Source: Tetrapyrgos nigripes (taxonomy: Eukaryota > Basidiomycota > Agaricomycetes > Agaricales > Campanellaceae). Taken from it: 64,000 nucleotides of DNA. Position numbers and translations under genes: made by a program. Each line of letters begins with the position of its first letter. The first letter of the stretch is position 1. Below the pieces are notes generated by a model. That model did not search any database. It saw only the letters and a program-made list of their open reading frames with translations, and had not been told where the DNA came from. The stretch spans positions 682,001 to 746,000 of the forward strand of contig JAACJM010000003.1 in the NCBI GenBank assembly GCA_013368315.1, written 5' to 3'. Of the stretch, positions 1 through 11,942 are shown piece after piece.

Positions 1-37
1 GTTTCTGTACAATAGGCGTCGACAAGCAAGGCGCGCA

Positions 38-375
38 ATGGTCCAACAAGTTCTCGCTACACCGCATCCGTATAACTCAGGACCACCTTCCTACTACCCG
101 AACTACTACGCTCAACAAGGTCCTGGAACTTATGCCGGGTATCCGCCGCCGCAGAACAATTTCGGTGATGCCAAGGGTGGTTATTCACCAGGTGGATATA
201 CTCCGGTGAGTGTTCTTCCATCATTTCGTTTCCTCTGATGTTGAGCCCAAAGTAGCCCCTTGGTCCACCACCGCAAGGTTATTATTCGCCTCCTCCAGGT
301 CCACCACCCCAAGCACATCTACAGCCGAACCCTACTGCAAGTTTTCTCGTGCTCTCTTCGTCTCAATTCATCTGA
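38..375 (+). CDS. Pro/Tyr/Gly-rich small protein (edge of window, ends uncertain)
   Basis: This is a short low-complexity coding region rich in Pro, Tyr, Gly and Gln, with runs such as GYPPPQNN and PPPQGYYSPPPGPPPQ. Two exons join in frame: 38-205 (exactly 56 codons) and one starting at 256 after a GTGAGT..TAG intron at 206-255. If exon 2 reads through, the stop is at 373-375. A second intron is possible at about 339-391, because GT and CTGCAG lie in good positions. The reading frame is open to the left edge and an AG lies at 14-15, so the first exon may be upstream and the ATG at 38 may be internal. The composition resembles the disordered tails of PYP-rich or annexin-type N termini, but I cannot assign a family. 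Confidence 0.4.
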
Positions 376-920
376 CGATTTAATCTGCAGTTCTGAATAC
401 TCTGCTCAATCTTCTTGTATATTTTCCGTTTATGCTCTCGCGTCTCGACGATAGACAATGTATCCACTATCACTTGCAATTGAGTCCTCGTGTAATTATG
501 TCGTTACAATAGCAAGTAACAAGTGTATCTTTAACCCAGCTATGCGAGACTCACGAGATATTGAAAAGCCGTCGGGATCTCTTGTAATCCCATCTGGTCT
601 CTTATTGACTTTATGTGTCAGGAAGAGGCTCAAAGAAGACCTAGAACATTAGGGGAAAAGACTAGAGAAGGAGAGTTGATTCTGCTAAGGAACAAGTAGC
701 CAGATACAACGTACTGTAAGTACTAAACAGGGATATGAAATATATGAATCGCGTAGCAGAATGATACTCGTAAGGAGCTTGAAACTGGGATGAGACGAGA
801 TCATACATAGTTAGTAATTAGATCGAGGATCGAACCATTAAACTCTGTCGTTAAATCCCTACTGGGATCGCCTTAAATTAAAGTTGAGAATTGTGCTGGA
901 GCTCAATTATTATGACTGCT
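376..920. other. Intergenic, 0.4-0.9 kb
   Basis: No convincing coding exon is seen. The sequence is AT-rich and probably holds the 3' end of the first gene and the former promoter of the decayed secreted-protein gene. Short open frames here have no recognisable motif. Confidence 0.5.
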
Positions 921-1857
921 ATGTTCGCCCAGCTTTCACGCACACGCGTGCCGTCCTTCTTGCCGCGTCTAGCGCCATCTTGGCTCACAACTGACTGGGT
1001 CACTCGCAACTTCAACACGGTCCAGACAATCTACAACCTTACCCTTTATCCTAGAAATGTCCCCGTCCTCAAACAAGGGGAGCAGCAGTACCTCCTGGTC
1101 TCTTCAATCAGAACGCACGAGGACGCGTTACTCCTCTCGGCAACTTTACCGGGTTTGAGGACAGTATAGAGTACTCTTGCTCCTACTCCTCAGCAAAGCC
1201 CTGCCTATCAAGGGCTCTACCAAGCTGAGATAGCGGTATTTACGTCTGGATGTCCTAACGTCTCTGCCTCGACTGTTTACCTGGGGACAGGCAGGCTGGA
1301 CTGGAGTACTGCTAGACACGCAAAACGTCACGGCTCAAGCAGGTACGTCGCTCCTCATGTTCCACCCTCAGGAAACATCCTGACGAAGACATCTCTAGGT
1401 TGCTTTCTGGCGCTTTGACGATGACGGACTAATCACGGACTATGATGCTTTTATCCCTAATGTTCAAGAATGGATTAAAGCTGCCATGGGCAATGATTAT
1501 AGCAGTCTTATTATCCAAGAAGGGTCCATCGCTGCCGCTCTGCGCCCTACTATCCAACAACGTTGTACGGGTGACAATCAGCAATACGCTTCCGAGATCG
1601 ACTGTATCGCTCAGCTCAGCTTGAAGCCTTTTGGCAACTTCAACAACGTCTGGGGTGACAATATTGCGTGTCGCACTGTGCACAATTCATGTCATCCTTA
1701 CTGGCCTTCACCCTGAGGTAAACTTTGTCTGGAGTCCTGCTCTCTAGAGATGCTGACGTCGGATGAATAGGTTCACTGTCCTCATGTGGGACCCCATGGC
1801 GGGAGTGGTCCCAACAACTACAATAGTGTGATCTCTCTATGTAAATGTTTGTACTAA
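921..1857 (+). pseudogene. Decayed gene for a secreted fungal protein of unknown function
   Basis: Conserved-looking blocks appear in order but in changing frames. They are a signal-peptide-like stretch (LLAASSAILAH, out of frame with its MFAQLS start), DWVTRNFNTVQTIYNLTLYP, GLFNQNARGRVTPLGNFTGFE, FTSGCPNVSASTVYL, VAFWRFDDDGLITDYDAFIP, IQQRCTGDNQQY, LKPFGNFNNVWGDN and VHCPHVGPHGG. They match a Cys-containing secreted protein family that I know from Agaricomycetes, whose function is unknown to me. Genuine intron borders remain, for example at about 1344-1400 and 1716-1770. At least four indel frameshifts break the reading: in the signal peptide (about 945-985), near 1080, near 1175 and at 1683-1684. 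Any product would be truncated. The family assignment is from memory; the frameshifts are directly visible. Confidence 0.75.
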
Positions 1858-2593
1858 GCTAGAAATCCTCCTCCTCCTCCTCAGCTTCTCTTCAGCTTCA
1901 TGGCAGACCGCCTCAAGACAACGGTGCTTGATTTACAAAGTGGGAAATTTGATAGAAGCTCAACCTACGTGTGATTCTGTCAGATCTAGTTTTTTTTTTT
2001 TTTTTTTTTTTCCAATATTTTAGTGCTTCGTAACGACGCCGTCCTTACATCTGGTAGCACTTAGGGTCGATCAACTCCGAGGTCAGATGAATTCTCTATT
2101 TCCTACCTCATCGCAGTCGTTTCTCCAACCATCATTAACTTTTGGTCCGGGAATACTCAGTTGAGAAGCGAGAACAACCCGAATTGTCGGTCAGAGACGA
2201 CGATGTCACCGACGCGATTTATGGTGTCAGAGATGGTTCAAGCTGCGCATTGTATCTAGCAAAGATCCATAACCGCTCCTTATAAACCTGTTCCCTCCGA
2301 TACTAGGTTACCGGGAAGCTGACATGCCATGTAGAAATTTTGTAAGAACAAGGAGCGGGTGGTGAAGTCAATAAGAGATTGTAATGTCATGATGTGCTGG
2401 CCGTCATCAGCAAAGTTGAGTTTTCCGCTCCACCTCTCCCTGCGGGGCCTGAGACGAGTTCGTCTGGGGACCTCGGCGGACATCGCTCCTGACAGGGATG
2501 CGCTGCCAGACGACACCTTCCCCAGAACCCCAATGAACAAAAAAAAAGTACATATTACAGTGTGACCAAAACCTTCAATGCAACTCGCCGTCT
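1858..2593. other. Intergenic with 22-T homopolymer
   Basis: This lies between the decayed gene and the convergent RdRP gene. A run of 22 T occupies 1990-2011. Reading frames across 2280-2597 on the minus strand continue past the RdRP stop only in other frames and show no motif. The remainder is probably RdRP 3' untranslated sequence. Confidence 0.5.
1990..2011. repeat. Poly-T tract, 22 nt
   Basis: An uninterrupted homopolymer of 22 T on the plus strand. Its length may vary between reads or strains. It could be the fossil poly-A tail of a minus-strand retroinsertion, but no flanking duplication or retroelement is evident. Confidence 0.9.
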
Positions 2594-5500
2594 TCATACA
2601 ACGATCTTGGACAATTCATCCAAACAGTAGAAAATACTTCCCAAAGCAATTAACCCGAAACTGTTGGCACCAAACTCCAATTGGTCTTCGCGAGTCCTTT
2701 GTCGACGGCTATAATCCCAGCAATACCAAGCTCTCTCCAAGATAAAAAGGTATTCCTCCCTATCCTTCTCCTTGATATTCGCCGTAGGGTCCCTCTGGAA
2801 TTCTCGCTTTACGTCCGCGACAAGCTCACCCACATGAAGCTTCATCCGGACAATACGGTCCTTTCTCCATCTCTTCTGCGTGCACGATGCCAAGATAGTA
2901 CCCATAACCGCTTCAGTCTCCAGTAGTCGCACACCAGGAGTATTGGAAACCGTATGCGTCGCGCAGACGTATCGCAGCTCATCCGTGTACTTCCTGAAGA
3001 TGCGTTCAATTTCGGGATCGCGGCCGTTGGGGTCGATGTAATCCGAGGATAAAACCTGTTTGAGCTTCTTCTTCAGAACGATGGAAATCGGGTCTTGCAT
3101 GGGCGGTGGTGGTTTTGGTTTCTCGGCCTGATTCTCTGGGAAGGGTTCTGAGCCTTTTCGATCTCGGGCTGAGCAAGGGATATCTCGCGGAACATGAGCC
3201 CTAGTGCTCGATCTGATCGGTAATAATCTGTAGAAAGAATAGGTTTAGCCGCCTTCAACACATTACCCAATTACAAAATCTGACCGGTTTTTCTCGGTTT
3301 AACCACTTCGGCCGCGTGCCAATCTGGCTTGGGTCTCATATAAAATGAAGGAAGCTTGTTCTTGTCTAGATCAACAGCGATTCCTTGTTTCGGGTAATCC
3401 ACGGCCTGAGAAGCTATGATAAATTCAGGAGATAGTTATTTTTTTGTAACCACTCACCTGAGAACACAGTTCTGCCAGATATGTACATTTCCTGTCGAAA
3501 GTTCCCTCCTGGTCCAACGTTAATGATACATCAAAAGAAGAAGGGATTTTAACATACTTTTGACTGATCTGCATCACAAGAGAAAATTAAAATGGTAAGC
3601 AAAGACAGTGCGACTAACGAGGGGACAACTTACCGGCGATGACCAGGAGGCGGTCAGAAAGTAAACCCTAGATGAAGGTTTTATGAAATGGACTGCTTCG
3701 CTGACAGGAGTGATATACGCACCAGCACATCCGAGTTAATATACTCAACGATGAAGTTAACGATATCGTTGACATTGCATTCTCTCTCCAGTGTGTGAGT
3801 TCCGATTGAGGTATAAGCTGCAGCATCCGCATTTTTCGTAGGTAGCAAATCGGGATGCATGATGACCTGGTACAAGTCGCTGCAACGAGTAGTAATGATT
3901 ACACAGTGAAGCTTCAGTCAAGTGCACTTGAATTTACCCGTCGAGGTCACCTGCGAATAAGCAGGCTGTCAGCAACTAGTAAAAAAAAAAGGAAAAGACA
4001 ATAGGGTCACCTCCTCCTAGACAAGATGCCAAGGAGCGCTTTCCTAGGTATGAAATCAACGAAGATACGGAGGAAAACGAAGACGCTGGCTTACCAACAG
4101 TGGGAAGAACAACAACATTCTTCAGATGGCCAAATAAACACATCATATTTTGAGGAGGCTTTCCAATCGCATGAACCCGCTGCACTGAAGAAACAACGTG
4201 AGGTGCGTAGCGTGCGGGGTGTAGATAGAGACTCACCATCACCGGGGTGAGCAACTGGACTTCGAGATATCGTGCAAGAGCCTTCCAACCATTCGGGTTC
4301 GTCATCGGGCGACTTCTGTACGCATGCTATAATGCCATTTAATCATGCTGATTGAAGAGAAAGGTACGACGACACGCACCGTATATGTGACCTTCTTGCA
4401 AGATATACACGTTTTTGCACCCGGCATTCTGATAGACGGGACCTTCATCGGCCACGCCCACCAGGAGATAACTATTGGGAATGGGTATCCGAGCAGAATG
4501 CTTCATGTCTCTCAACGTAGCCATCCGTGCAACGGCACGGAGTTCCTGGAAGAATGTATCGTCGACCGATGTGATGCCGGGCCGCTGTTGAAAGTCGCAT
4601 CCTAGCTTCCGAAGCTGCTCCAAAATCCAAGCAAGGTAGTACTGGCGTCCATAGGAAAGCGAGCGCAATACCGTAGCGCAAGTCGAGATATCGTCATCAA
4701 CAGTGAATACTTGGGCCACAGCCTCCCTTTGTAGACTGAGGAAAGCTTCCTTGCGAACCTTGCGATCCTCCAGGACGGTCACAAGTGGTCTGGAATCTTC
4801 ATGTCAGTTTTCATTGCAAATGTTGAAGTTGAAAAACAGAAACCTGTTTAGGTATGAAACGATAGGACGTTCAAAAGCGAGGGCAATCTCAATATCCGCT
4901 TCCTCGGGAATATCACTTTCAAACTTCTTCATAGACTCCCTTAATCGCATCTTGATTGGGCCTCTGTCCAGCTCCTTGTCGACAGAGACGACTCCTTTGA
5001 AACCAAGAAAACGAATTTGATACTTTGAATCTCATTGTGAGTAACATAATATGAAACCAATATGCTACTCACTGCCGACGGCTGGACAACCATGCGCCCT
5101 TGGTCATGTCGACCCTCGCAAAGCGCTTCCCATACCCTATTAGCCAAAGCTTGGGCAATTGTCCCTACACCATCTGTAAACACTGACGTCTTGTTCTCTA
5201 TGTCGGGAACCACCTCCCATTCATCACGACGAATAGATACGGACCGATCAGTGGCCGTGAAAGCTTGGGCAAGCCTGGCTGCATACTTCGATGGCTGCTT
5301 GAGGAGTGTTGTACCCTCGAAATTCCCAATGCTTCTCCTGATACTCTCCGCGTTTACTAGGCCTTTTTCCGGATGCATGAAAGGATTCATGAACCAGACC
5401 GCATGTTCACGTAGAGCAGAGAACGAGTAAGCGAGGAATTCAAAGTACCTTCCCGCCAACTCGAAGCCATTTTTGAGAGTCTCTCCAACTCGCCTTTCTA

Positions 5501-7160
5501 TAAATGTCGATCCATCCACCTCACGTTCCCAGCGATAGCTCAGTCTGTCTTCGTCTCGAAAGTCTACGCGGATGAAGTGATCCTAAAGAAAGCAGGGTAC
5601 CGGTATGATTATAGTGAATCTTAGAACTGACCACGACGAACCTCAAATCCACTGTAAAGACGTATAATTCTGTTGGATTGCACAGGGTTCGGTCCCTCCA
5701 GAATTAAACGAGTGGGAGCAAATGTGACATGGTAGCAAGAAAAATTCCCAGGTGAAAGAGCTAATGGAGAGGATACGAAGGAGCGAGCCCGTTCAAAACA
5801 CTTGATTGGGTCCTCTTGGGGGCTGCGAGCCTGTAGCTGCTCTCCATACTTCCGCAAAAGCTCAGCAGCAAAAGCTGGCAAATGGTCCTTACACAGGTTT
5901 TTCACGCGTGGGAGAAGCTCTTCTAGTTCCTCGGTGTGCAGAAGGCAATTATGAAGAAGAGCTTCCAATTGGAAAGCAATCGACCAGTCAAATTGCTTGA
6001 ATTGGAGACGCAGTTTGTAAAGTCGTTTTGGGATAAAAAATTCACGTTTTCCGGCCTCAATATGGAACTTTGCATAGCGCCTACAATCTAGAACCAGGCT
6101 GTCGGATAATTCAGCTATCTTGCAATAGCCTTTGAACTTATCGATGACATCGTAACGAGATTCGTTGTATAGGATAATTCGGAGCTTTTGGGCATATGGC
6201 GCGACTTGTTCGTGACCTGGATGCAGGCTGAAATGATTTCATGAGCACAAAACATCCAATGAAGCAGCCCAGACCTACCTCCCGATGCGATGTTTGTAAC
6301 GCTGATTGTCGATGTGATCATCACCAACCAAAGCTCGGTTAAATTCTGTCTCTTCGAAAACGGGAGGCGTGGAAGTATCAAAGCAGACGTCTGCAGTACT
6401 CAGCAGTCAGAGACAAAGCAAATCTTATAAAGATCAATAGTACGCACAGGGACATCCGCCGTCATAGCCTATGGCTATCCTCTGGATACTTCCAAAGGTA
6501 ATGGCAATGGTTGATCCAATCTGCTCAGTCATCGGATTGCCGAGCTAGGATAAGTAGATGTCAGGCTCACGAACCAAAGTTGAGAGCAAAGAGACAAACC
6601 TCTATGCGCATTAGCTTATGGTCATACTCGAACCGCAGCCATGCAGTACTTTCTTTCGCGTAATCACGCTGCCACTCTGTGGAGTACTCGCGAGATTTCA
6701 AAGGTTCTCCTGGTCTGGAAGGTCTACGAAAATAGATCCCAAACTGAATGATATCAACACGGATCGCATCCTGCAGATTGGCTATCTTCTCCTGGCGTTG
6801 TTCCTCAATATCAGGGTCAATATACGCGGATTTCTGAAGGGAAAGAGCGAAGCTGGATCCAGGCTTTTCCCTTGATGGAAAGAATTTGATCTTCCTGGTG
6901 TCCATTTTGAATGGCGTGTCCTTCACATAATCGAGAAACCTATAACCAATGGACGGTGTAGGAAGAGTAAGGACACCTGTGCCATCGTTTCTTAGACCTC
7001 CCGCTTTGTTAGGGTTCACTTTCACCGCGAAATTAATCTTCTGGAAACGTTCGTCCTCTGTCCGTTGCAGGAAGGGTTCTGAGTGGAGGACAAGAGCCAG
7101 GGCTCGAGTAAGGTCCCATTCATTGACTTGATGAGGAAGATAACGTATGCAAATTTCCAT
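2594..7160 (-). CDS. RNA-dependent RNA polymerase (RdRP, QDE-1/RRP family), apparent frameshift near C-terminus
   Basis: This is a cellular RdRP of the eukaryotic RNA-silencing type, which makes double-stranded RNA for Dicer. I chose the start at 7160 (MEICIRYLPHQVNEWDLTRA), because this opening is typical of basidiomycete RdRPs; an in-frame Met at 7265 adds 35 atypical residues. Recognisable blocks are ATLRDMKHSARIPIPNSYL, VGVADEGPVY (4339-4782), VHAIGKPPQNMMCLFGHLKN, and the catalytic loop GGGDLDGDLYQVI, whose Asp triad is DxDGD. The loop is assembled across three exons, the middle one only 13 nt (3938-3950). The C-terminal part (2594-3100) is typical of the family and ends KIVV-stop at 2594. 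Estimated length is about 1,200 aa with many short introns. Between about 3100 and 3190 the frame changes by one base with no available intron, so the annotated C-terminal 170 residues require a frameshift. Its role in quelling-type silencing is inferred from the family. Confidence 0.92.
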
Positions 7161-7340
7161 AGTGAGATGGAGGAGGAAGGTTGGAGGAAGGAGGAGAAGC
7201 GGCGTGTACGCCTGCAGACCTCTGCTCAACGAGGAAGCACGGTTCTCACGATGAAGTAGCTTCATTATATGTAGTTCGATTTAATATTGAGCTCGATAGC
7301 TAATAGTATATAGTAAACAAGACGAGCTTGACTCTAAGTA

Positions 7341-10300
7341 CTATAGATTAGGGACAGGAAGATCGCCCCAGTTGACCATTGGTCCTGGGTCCACAGCAAC
7401 CTGTAATTTCGACCTAAATACCTTGAGATCCTCGATGAAAGTGACTCCATCTTGTACAGGATCAACACCCTCTCCTTCAAGAGGATACTTCTTGACGAGT
7501 TCAGGTATAGCTGCCAGAATGGCTTCACCGCCTTCTTTTCCTCCCAAGACACCCGCCCAATAGGTTTGGAATGCGTCTAGTTTTGGTGTCTCCTCTCCCA
7601 GGGTCTCCTTCCAAGCAACTCCATTCAATTCCAGATTCGAATCCCGAAGGAGTGTCTCCAGTGCTTGCACTGCAGCTGTACTGACGTGCTTTGGCGATGG
7701 TTTTCGAGATTTCATATGGACTGAAAGCTTCGACCTAGATTTGGACGAGGGATGTACTTTTGACATGAAAAGTGAGAGGACGTCGTCCTTTGTGATCTCT
7801 TGGAGCATGTCGGCATCAGTGGTATCTGTAAAGGTTACAAGAGCATGGGTGACAGGTCTAGAGACAGTCAGGCCAAAAAAAAACGCACTCCGGTAGAAAT
7901 CAAAATGTCCGCTGTTGATGTGCGTCATGAAGGTAGAAGCTTCCTCGGTCAGATTCTTATATCTTTCCCTCCACTTCTTCTCCAAACCACTCTTCTGCTC
8001 TTCAAATGCCTCTGGCGTCATCTCTTCGATACGACTCTTCATCGTGTCCAAGAATGCTTCCACTCTTGATTCGAGATAAGCAGGAGACCTCTCACTCTGG
8101 ACTACAATCCGTATGCCCTTCTCACTAGAACCGGGAAGTGTCCAGCCACTGCTGGAGACAATGTAACCAAGTTGCTCTTTCGTACGCAACATGTCGAAGG
8201 CAGGTTCGGAGAGGATTTGTGACAGAAGGGCCGATGTTACGCGTAAACGACGATCAGCGACTGGTCCGATGTGTGTATAGTATGTCAAGGCACTGTTAGC
8301 TTGCTCGGGGTTAGGAATAATCGATGCCCAAGTATAATTGGATCCTACACAGATAATGTGTTTAGTACTCGGGATCAGTAGTGGCGAAGACCGAGAGTGT
8401 ACCTTGCGGCAATACGAGAGCTCTGTCATTCAATTCGGATGCAGACAATGATGAACGACCGAGATCAACTTCAGCCATCTCAGCAATCTGGATGGCGTCC
8501 TATCACGAACCGGCGACCCTCAGTTGAAGTATGTGAGGCAGTTTGAGCGATGAACCTACCTCCTTGGTCATGTTACCCACTACGAGAATCCTCGCATTGA
8601 CTTCAGAGAAGACTTTCTGAATGTGATCTTGAACTTCCTCTGGCGTCACGGCTAAAGCAGGAAAGTCAGTCAAGTATGGATTTTGTGTGCGACGCCCTTA
8701 CATTGAAGTTCTTTAAGATACTCGTCCACCGTCCACTGCTCATCAGTCATCGTATATCGACCATAGTAATCGGAGAGATGGTACGATTGTCCAAGGAAGA
8801 AGTTCTCCCAATTTTTCTTGTTCTGAAGAAGATGAAAGAGCGTTATTAGATGGTACCAAGCACAACAGACCGTGCTTACCTCTTCTTTGGCAACAGCAAG
8901 CCTCTCAGGATTTACTTGCAATTTCTTAGCCTTGCTTAAAACCTCTTCGACCAGAACTGCCATCTTGTCGTTGTAGCCATTCAAAGTCACATATATTCCC
9001 TTCATATGGGCCACAAAATCGTATGCCAGGCCAGCAACATCGGCGTTATAAGAGAATTCAGTGAGGGTATCGGTAACCAGATGAGTGTAAAGGCTAGTTT
9101 AGATGGTCAAAGTCAACAGATATTTGTATGAAGTAGAAAAGTAACTGTACCGAGTCAGTACTGCGGCCCTTGGAGAGGAGTTACAGAATGGACTATCACA
9201 CAGACAGACTTAGTCACACGACACGATGTCCTCAAAACGAATCAGACAAACCTTCTCATATCAATGTAGATCTGAGCTTTCGGAACCCAGAACTGATCGT
9301 CCTTCTTATGCCAAAGCGTGGATAGCGGCGTCCTCCTGATGAGATAAGGTCGTTCAGAGGGCTAAGAAATGGCATTGAGTCTAGGACAGCTGCGAAACAG
9401 TCAAAGGGTAATACCTCAGCAACCTCACGCTTATCAACTTCCAAATTAGTTGGAATGAACTTGTTGGGTCCCGGGAGGAATAATTCTGGTATATCGTTCT
9501 TACCCGAGGCCTGAAGAGTTAATGTTAGCCCTAGAAAAAGGCAGATAGCGAGACTATACTCGCCTTTGCCAACAGTTCGTCTCCAAAGCGTTCCACTCTG
9601 TACTGAGTCCCATACCATGGTTCCTTTTGCCATACCGCTTTGGCGTCGATTCTCTCTACCTTCTCTAATTCTCCGGCCTTCGCCATCAACATAATACGCG
9701 AGCTGTCGAGTCGGCAAGCGTCGAGATATTCCTTGACTTTCTCCTCACCACCTGTCGGTGCTACGCCTTCGCATTCATCGCCCCATACCCATGTCACCGA
9801 AGGTGCAACCAGCGAAAGCTCCTTTGGATACGGCCTGGACATGAGTTCTGCGACTCTAGTAGCATATGTATCTGGGCGTTTCTTTTCCAAGAATCGGAAA
9901 CGAATGGTGGACAAAGACGCGATCTCTTCTTGATGGAAAGGCTCAAAAGTGCTTTCTCGGAGAAGAGAGAAGTATTTATACGTCGCGAGGATCACTGACT
10001 TGTAATTCTCTGAAAGGAGTTCATTAGCAGCGTAACGGTACGAGAAGGAAGTAATACACACTGAAGCCCTCATTTGTAAGATATATGGTCATGTGGAAGA
10101 ACTCGAAGCCTCTCACAGCGGCCTGAGGACCTGCACGAAGTCCACTGACCCAATGTTTGTCCTTCAAGTATGAATGCAATGAACCGGGACCCTCATGACC
10201 AATAAAGTGGGCAAGGAAATTGGCGGGTTTGTGCCTCCAGTGGAAACCTTGATATTCAAGGGGTATGGATATCTCCAGAACATGCATCGCCATGATAGTT

Positions 10301-11608
10301 TGGACAGAAACTAATGTTCCTTTTTCATCGGGTCCAAATGGATGGTTGTAAAACATGGGTAGAGGGTCAACTTGACGATTAGGAATTGGGGAAAATAGGG
10401 TAGACACGATCTCAGCCAGTTCGTCCAAGGATTCTGGAATAGGAGATGTTGAGAGTGTTTTCGCCAATGAAGAGGTCCATAACACACCTTGGCCAATGAC
10501 GCATAAATGCATCCTACTGGCGCAGTATTCCTGTTTCCACCACTCAATCAATCTTCTCCTCGTCTCTCTGCCGATCTCACCACCGTCTGCCTCACTTTCA
10601 CTACTTGTCGAAGAGACTGAAGGTGTAGGTGAGGAAATTCTGGAGGGAATAGGTGACGGCGGAATTTTGAGGTTGCTAGCGGTCGGAACGTTTCCATTCT
10701 CTGAGGGAATCTTCTTCCTGGCCTTCATATCCTTTGCAGCCTGGCTCAATGATTCGCGATTGCCGCTCCCGAATTTCCGCCAAGGATGTCCTTCTTTGCT
10801 AAGATGCTTGCTGACCTGGAATATACGCCATAAATCGCTCTGGTGGTTTTTCTTGTGTTCGGAGTCGACCGCATTCAATTCACGAGAGGTGCAGGAGGGA
10901 GCAAAAAGAGGAGAATGGAAGAATCCCGCAAATCTAGCAAGTGCTCCAGGCAAATGCGTAGTGGCTACACTGAAGTAGTAATTCGTATTGGAAGTGGAAG
11001 TGTAGGCGTTGGACGATCCATTGTTCTTGGCGAGATACTATAGCAGAAACATCAGAAAGATGGTAGTGGATCAATGAGCTGGTACGACACCTCTGAGTAC
11101 TCGTTTTCCTTCGGGAATTGTTCAGTTCCCTGGAGTCATGGAATTGCTGTTAGCAAGATTATTTGGCAGGAATTCTCTGAAACGCACCATGAACAAGAGA
11201 TGCTCGCAGAAATGTGCGAGCCCTGGCATATCATCCTGGTGGAGCCCGTTAACATGGAAGCATCCGAGAAGGTTCAGCGAGACATACTGGGTCTGACAAG
11301 TGGCCGACAGCAACATCCAGACTGGCTGCAGCCTTGTCAGCTTTGGGGTCGTGGACCAATGTAGCCTGAAGTCCATTATCGAGCTTGATGATTCGATAAT
11401 CCCTGTCGTCCTGCTGGGATTTCTGTATAGACTTGACGAACTGGGTAAACTGGGGAACTTCTGAGCGCGAGGGCGTTATGCGTTGCCATTCTGCTTCGGT
11501 AGCCATACAGGCCTTGAGTACGGTGCTGGCTGTGCGAAAGAGAGATCTGCCACGATAAGAATTGGCAAGAAATCTCGCATTTCCGGTCAGGAATTGTGAC
11601 ATACACAA
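7341..11608 (-). CDS. STE23: Insulin-degrading-enzyme/Ste23-type M16A zinc metalloprotease
   Basis: A large pitrilysin-family peptidase. In yeast the homologue Ste23p processes a-factor pheromone and degrades peptides. The inverted zinc motif HxxEH is seen in GLAHFCEHLLFM (about 11180-11220). It is followed by RFAGFFHSPLF and ELNAVDSEHKKN, which holds the distal zinc-ligand Glu. FLAHFIGHEGPGSLHSYLKDK, WYGTQYRVE, LSEPAFDMLRTKEQLGYIV and VQSERSPAYLESRVEAFL identify the later domains of the clamshell. Many short introns interrupt the gene, and total length is near the usual 1,000-1,150 aa. The first Met is at 11608; an alternative Met at 11506 (MATEAEWQRI) would remove an Arg/Ser-rich segment that looks like a mitochondrial presequence, so dual targeting is possible. 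A Ser/Pro/Thr-rich insertion (about 10565-10720) sits in the N-terminal domain. The stop is TAG at 7341-7343. I rejected Cym1/PreP because the downstream domains match IDE. Confidence 0.95.
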
Positions 11609-11942
11609 TAAAACGCGCCGCGTTAAGTCCTTGACTCGTACGAAATTTTAGCTACCCTCACAGTCATGGCATTTCATTGGCAAGCTTCTGGCAGCGGCTG
11701 TACTGCTGGATCCGAGCAGCAGATCCTCACACACACAAAGAGATTATGAAAATTTGTTAATGGATAGCGACAAAGCATTCAACATATGAGCGAGGTATGA
11801 CAAAAAATACAGTATGATGATGTGCGAGAGTCCCACTGAGGATGGCCGGGAGGAATGTGTTGTGAATAAGATACTGTAGAAGTGGGAGACAATAATATGC
11901 TAATCCTGAGACTTGGCATGTTCCTAGGGATCAGAGTGGAAG
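11609..11942. other. Intergenic between STE23 start and CKS1 stop
   Basis: About 330 bp between the STE23 start codon and the CKS1 stop, both on the minus strand. It should contain the STE23 promoter and the CKS1 3' end. No coding exon or repeat was noticed. Confidence 0.5.

Noticed and set aside
2280..2597. 105-codon minus-strand frame at the RdRP 3' end
   Set aside because: It overlaps the RdRP stop in another frame and has no motif; it is best explained as 3' untranslated sequence.
3090..3190. Programmed -1 ribosomal frameshift in the RdRP
   Set aside because: The direction of the frame change would fit, but no slippery heptamer in the correct phase is present. A simple indel is more likely.
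7341..11608. Assignment as Cym1/PreP presequence protease
   Set aside because: The HxxEH motif is shared, but the distal blocks (GHEGPGSL, LRTKEQLGYIV, VQSERSPAYLESRVEAF) are those of insulin-degrading enzyme.
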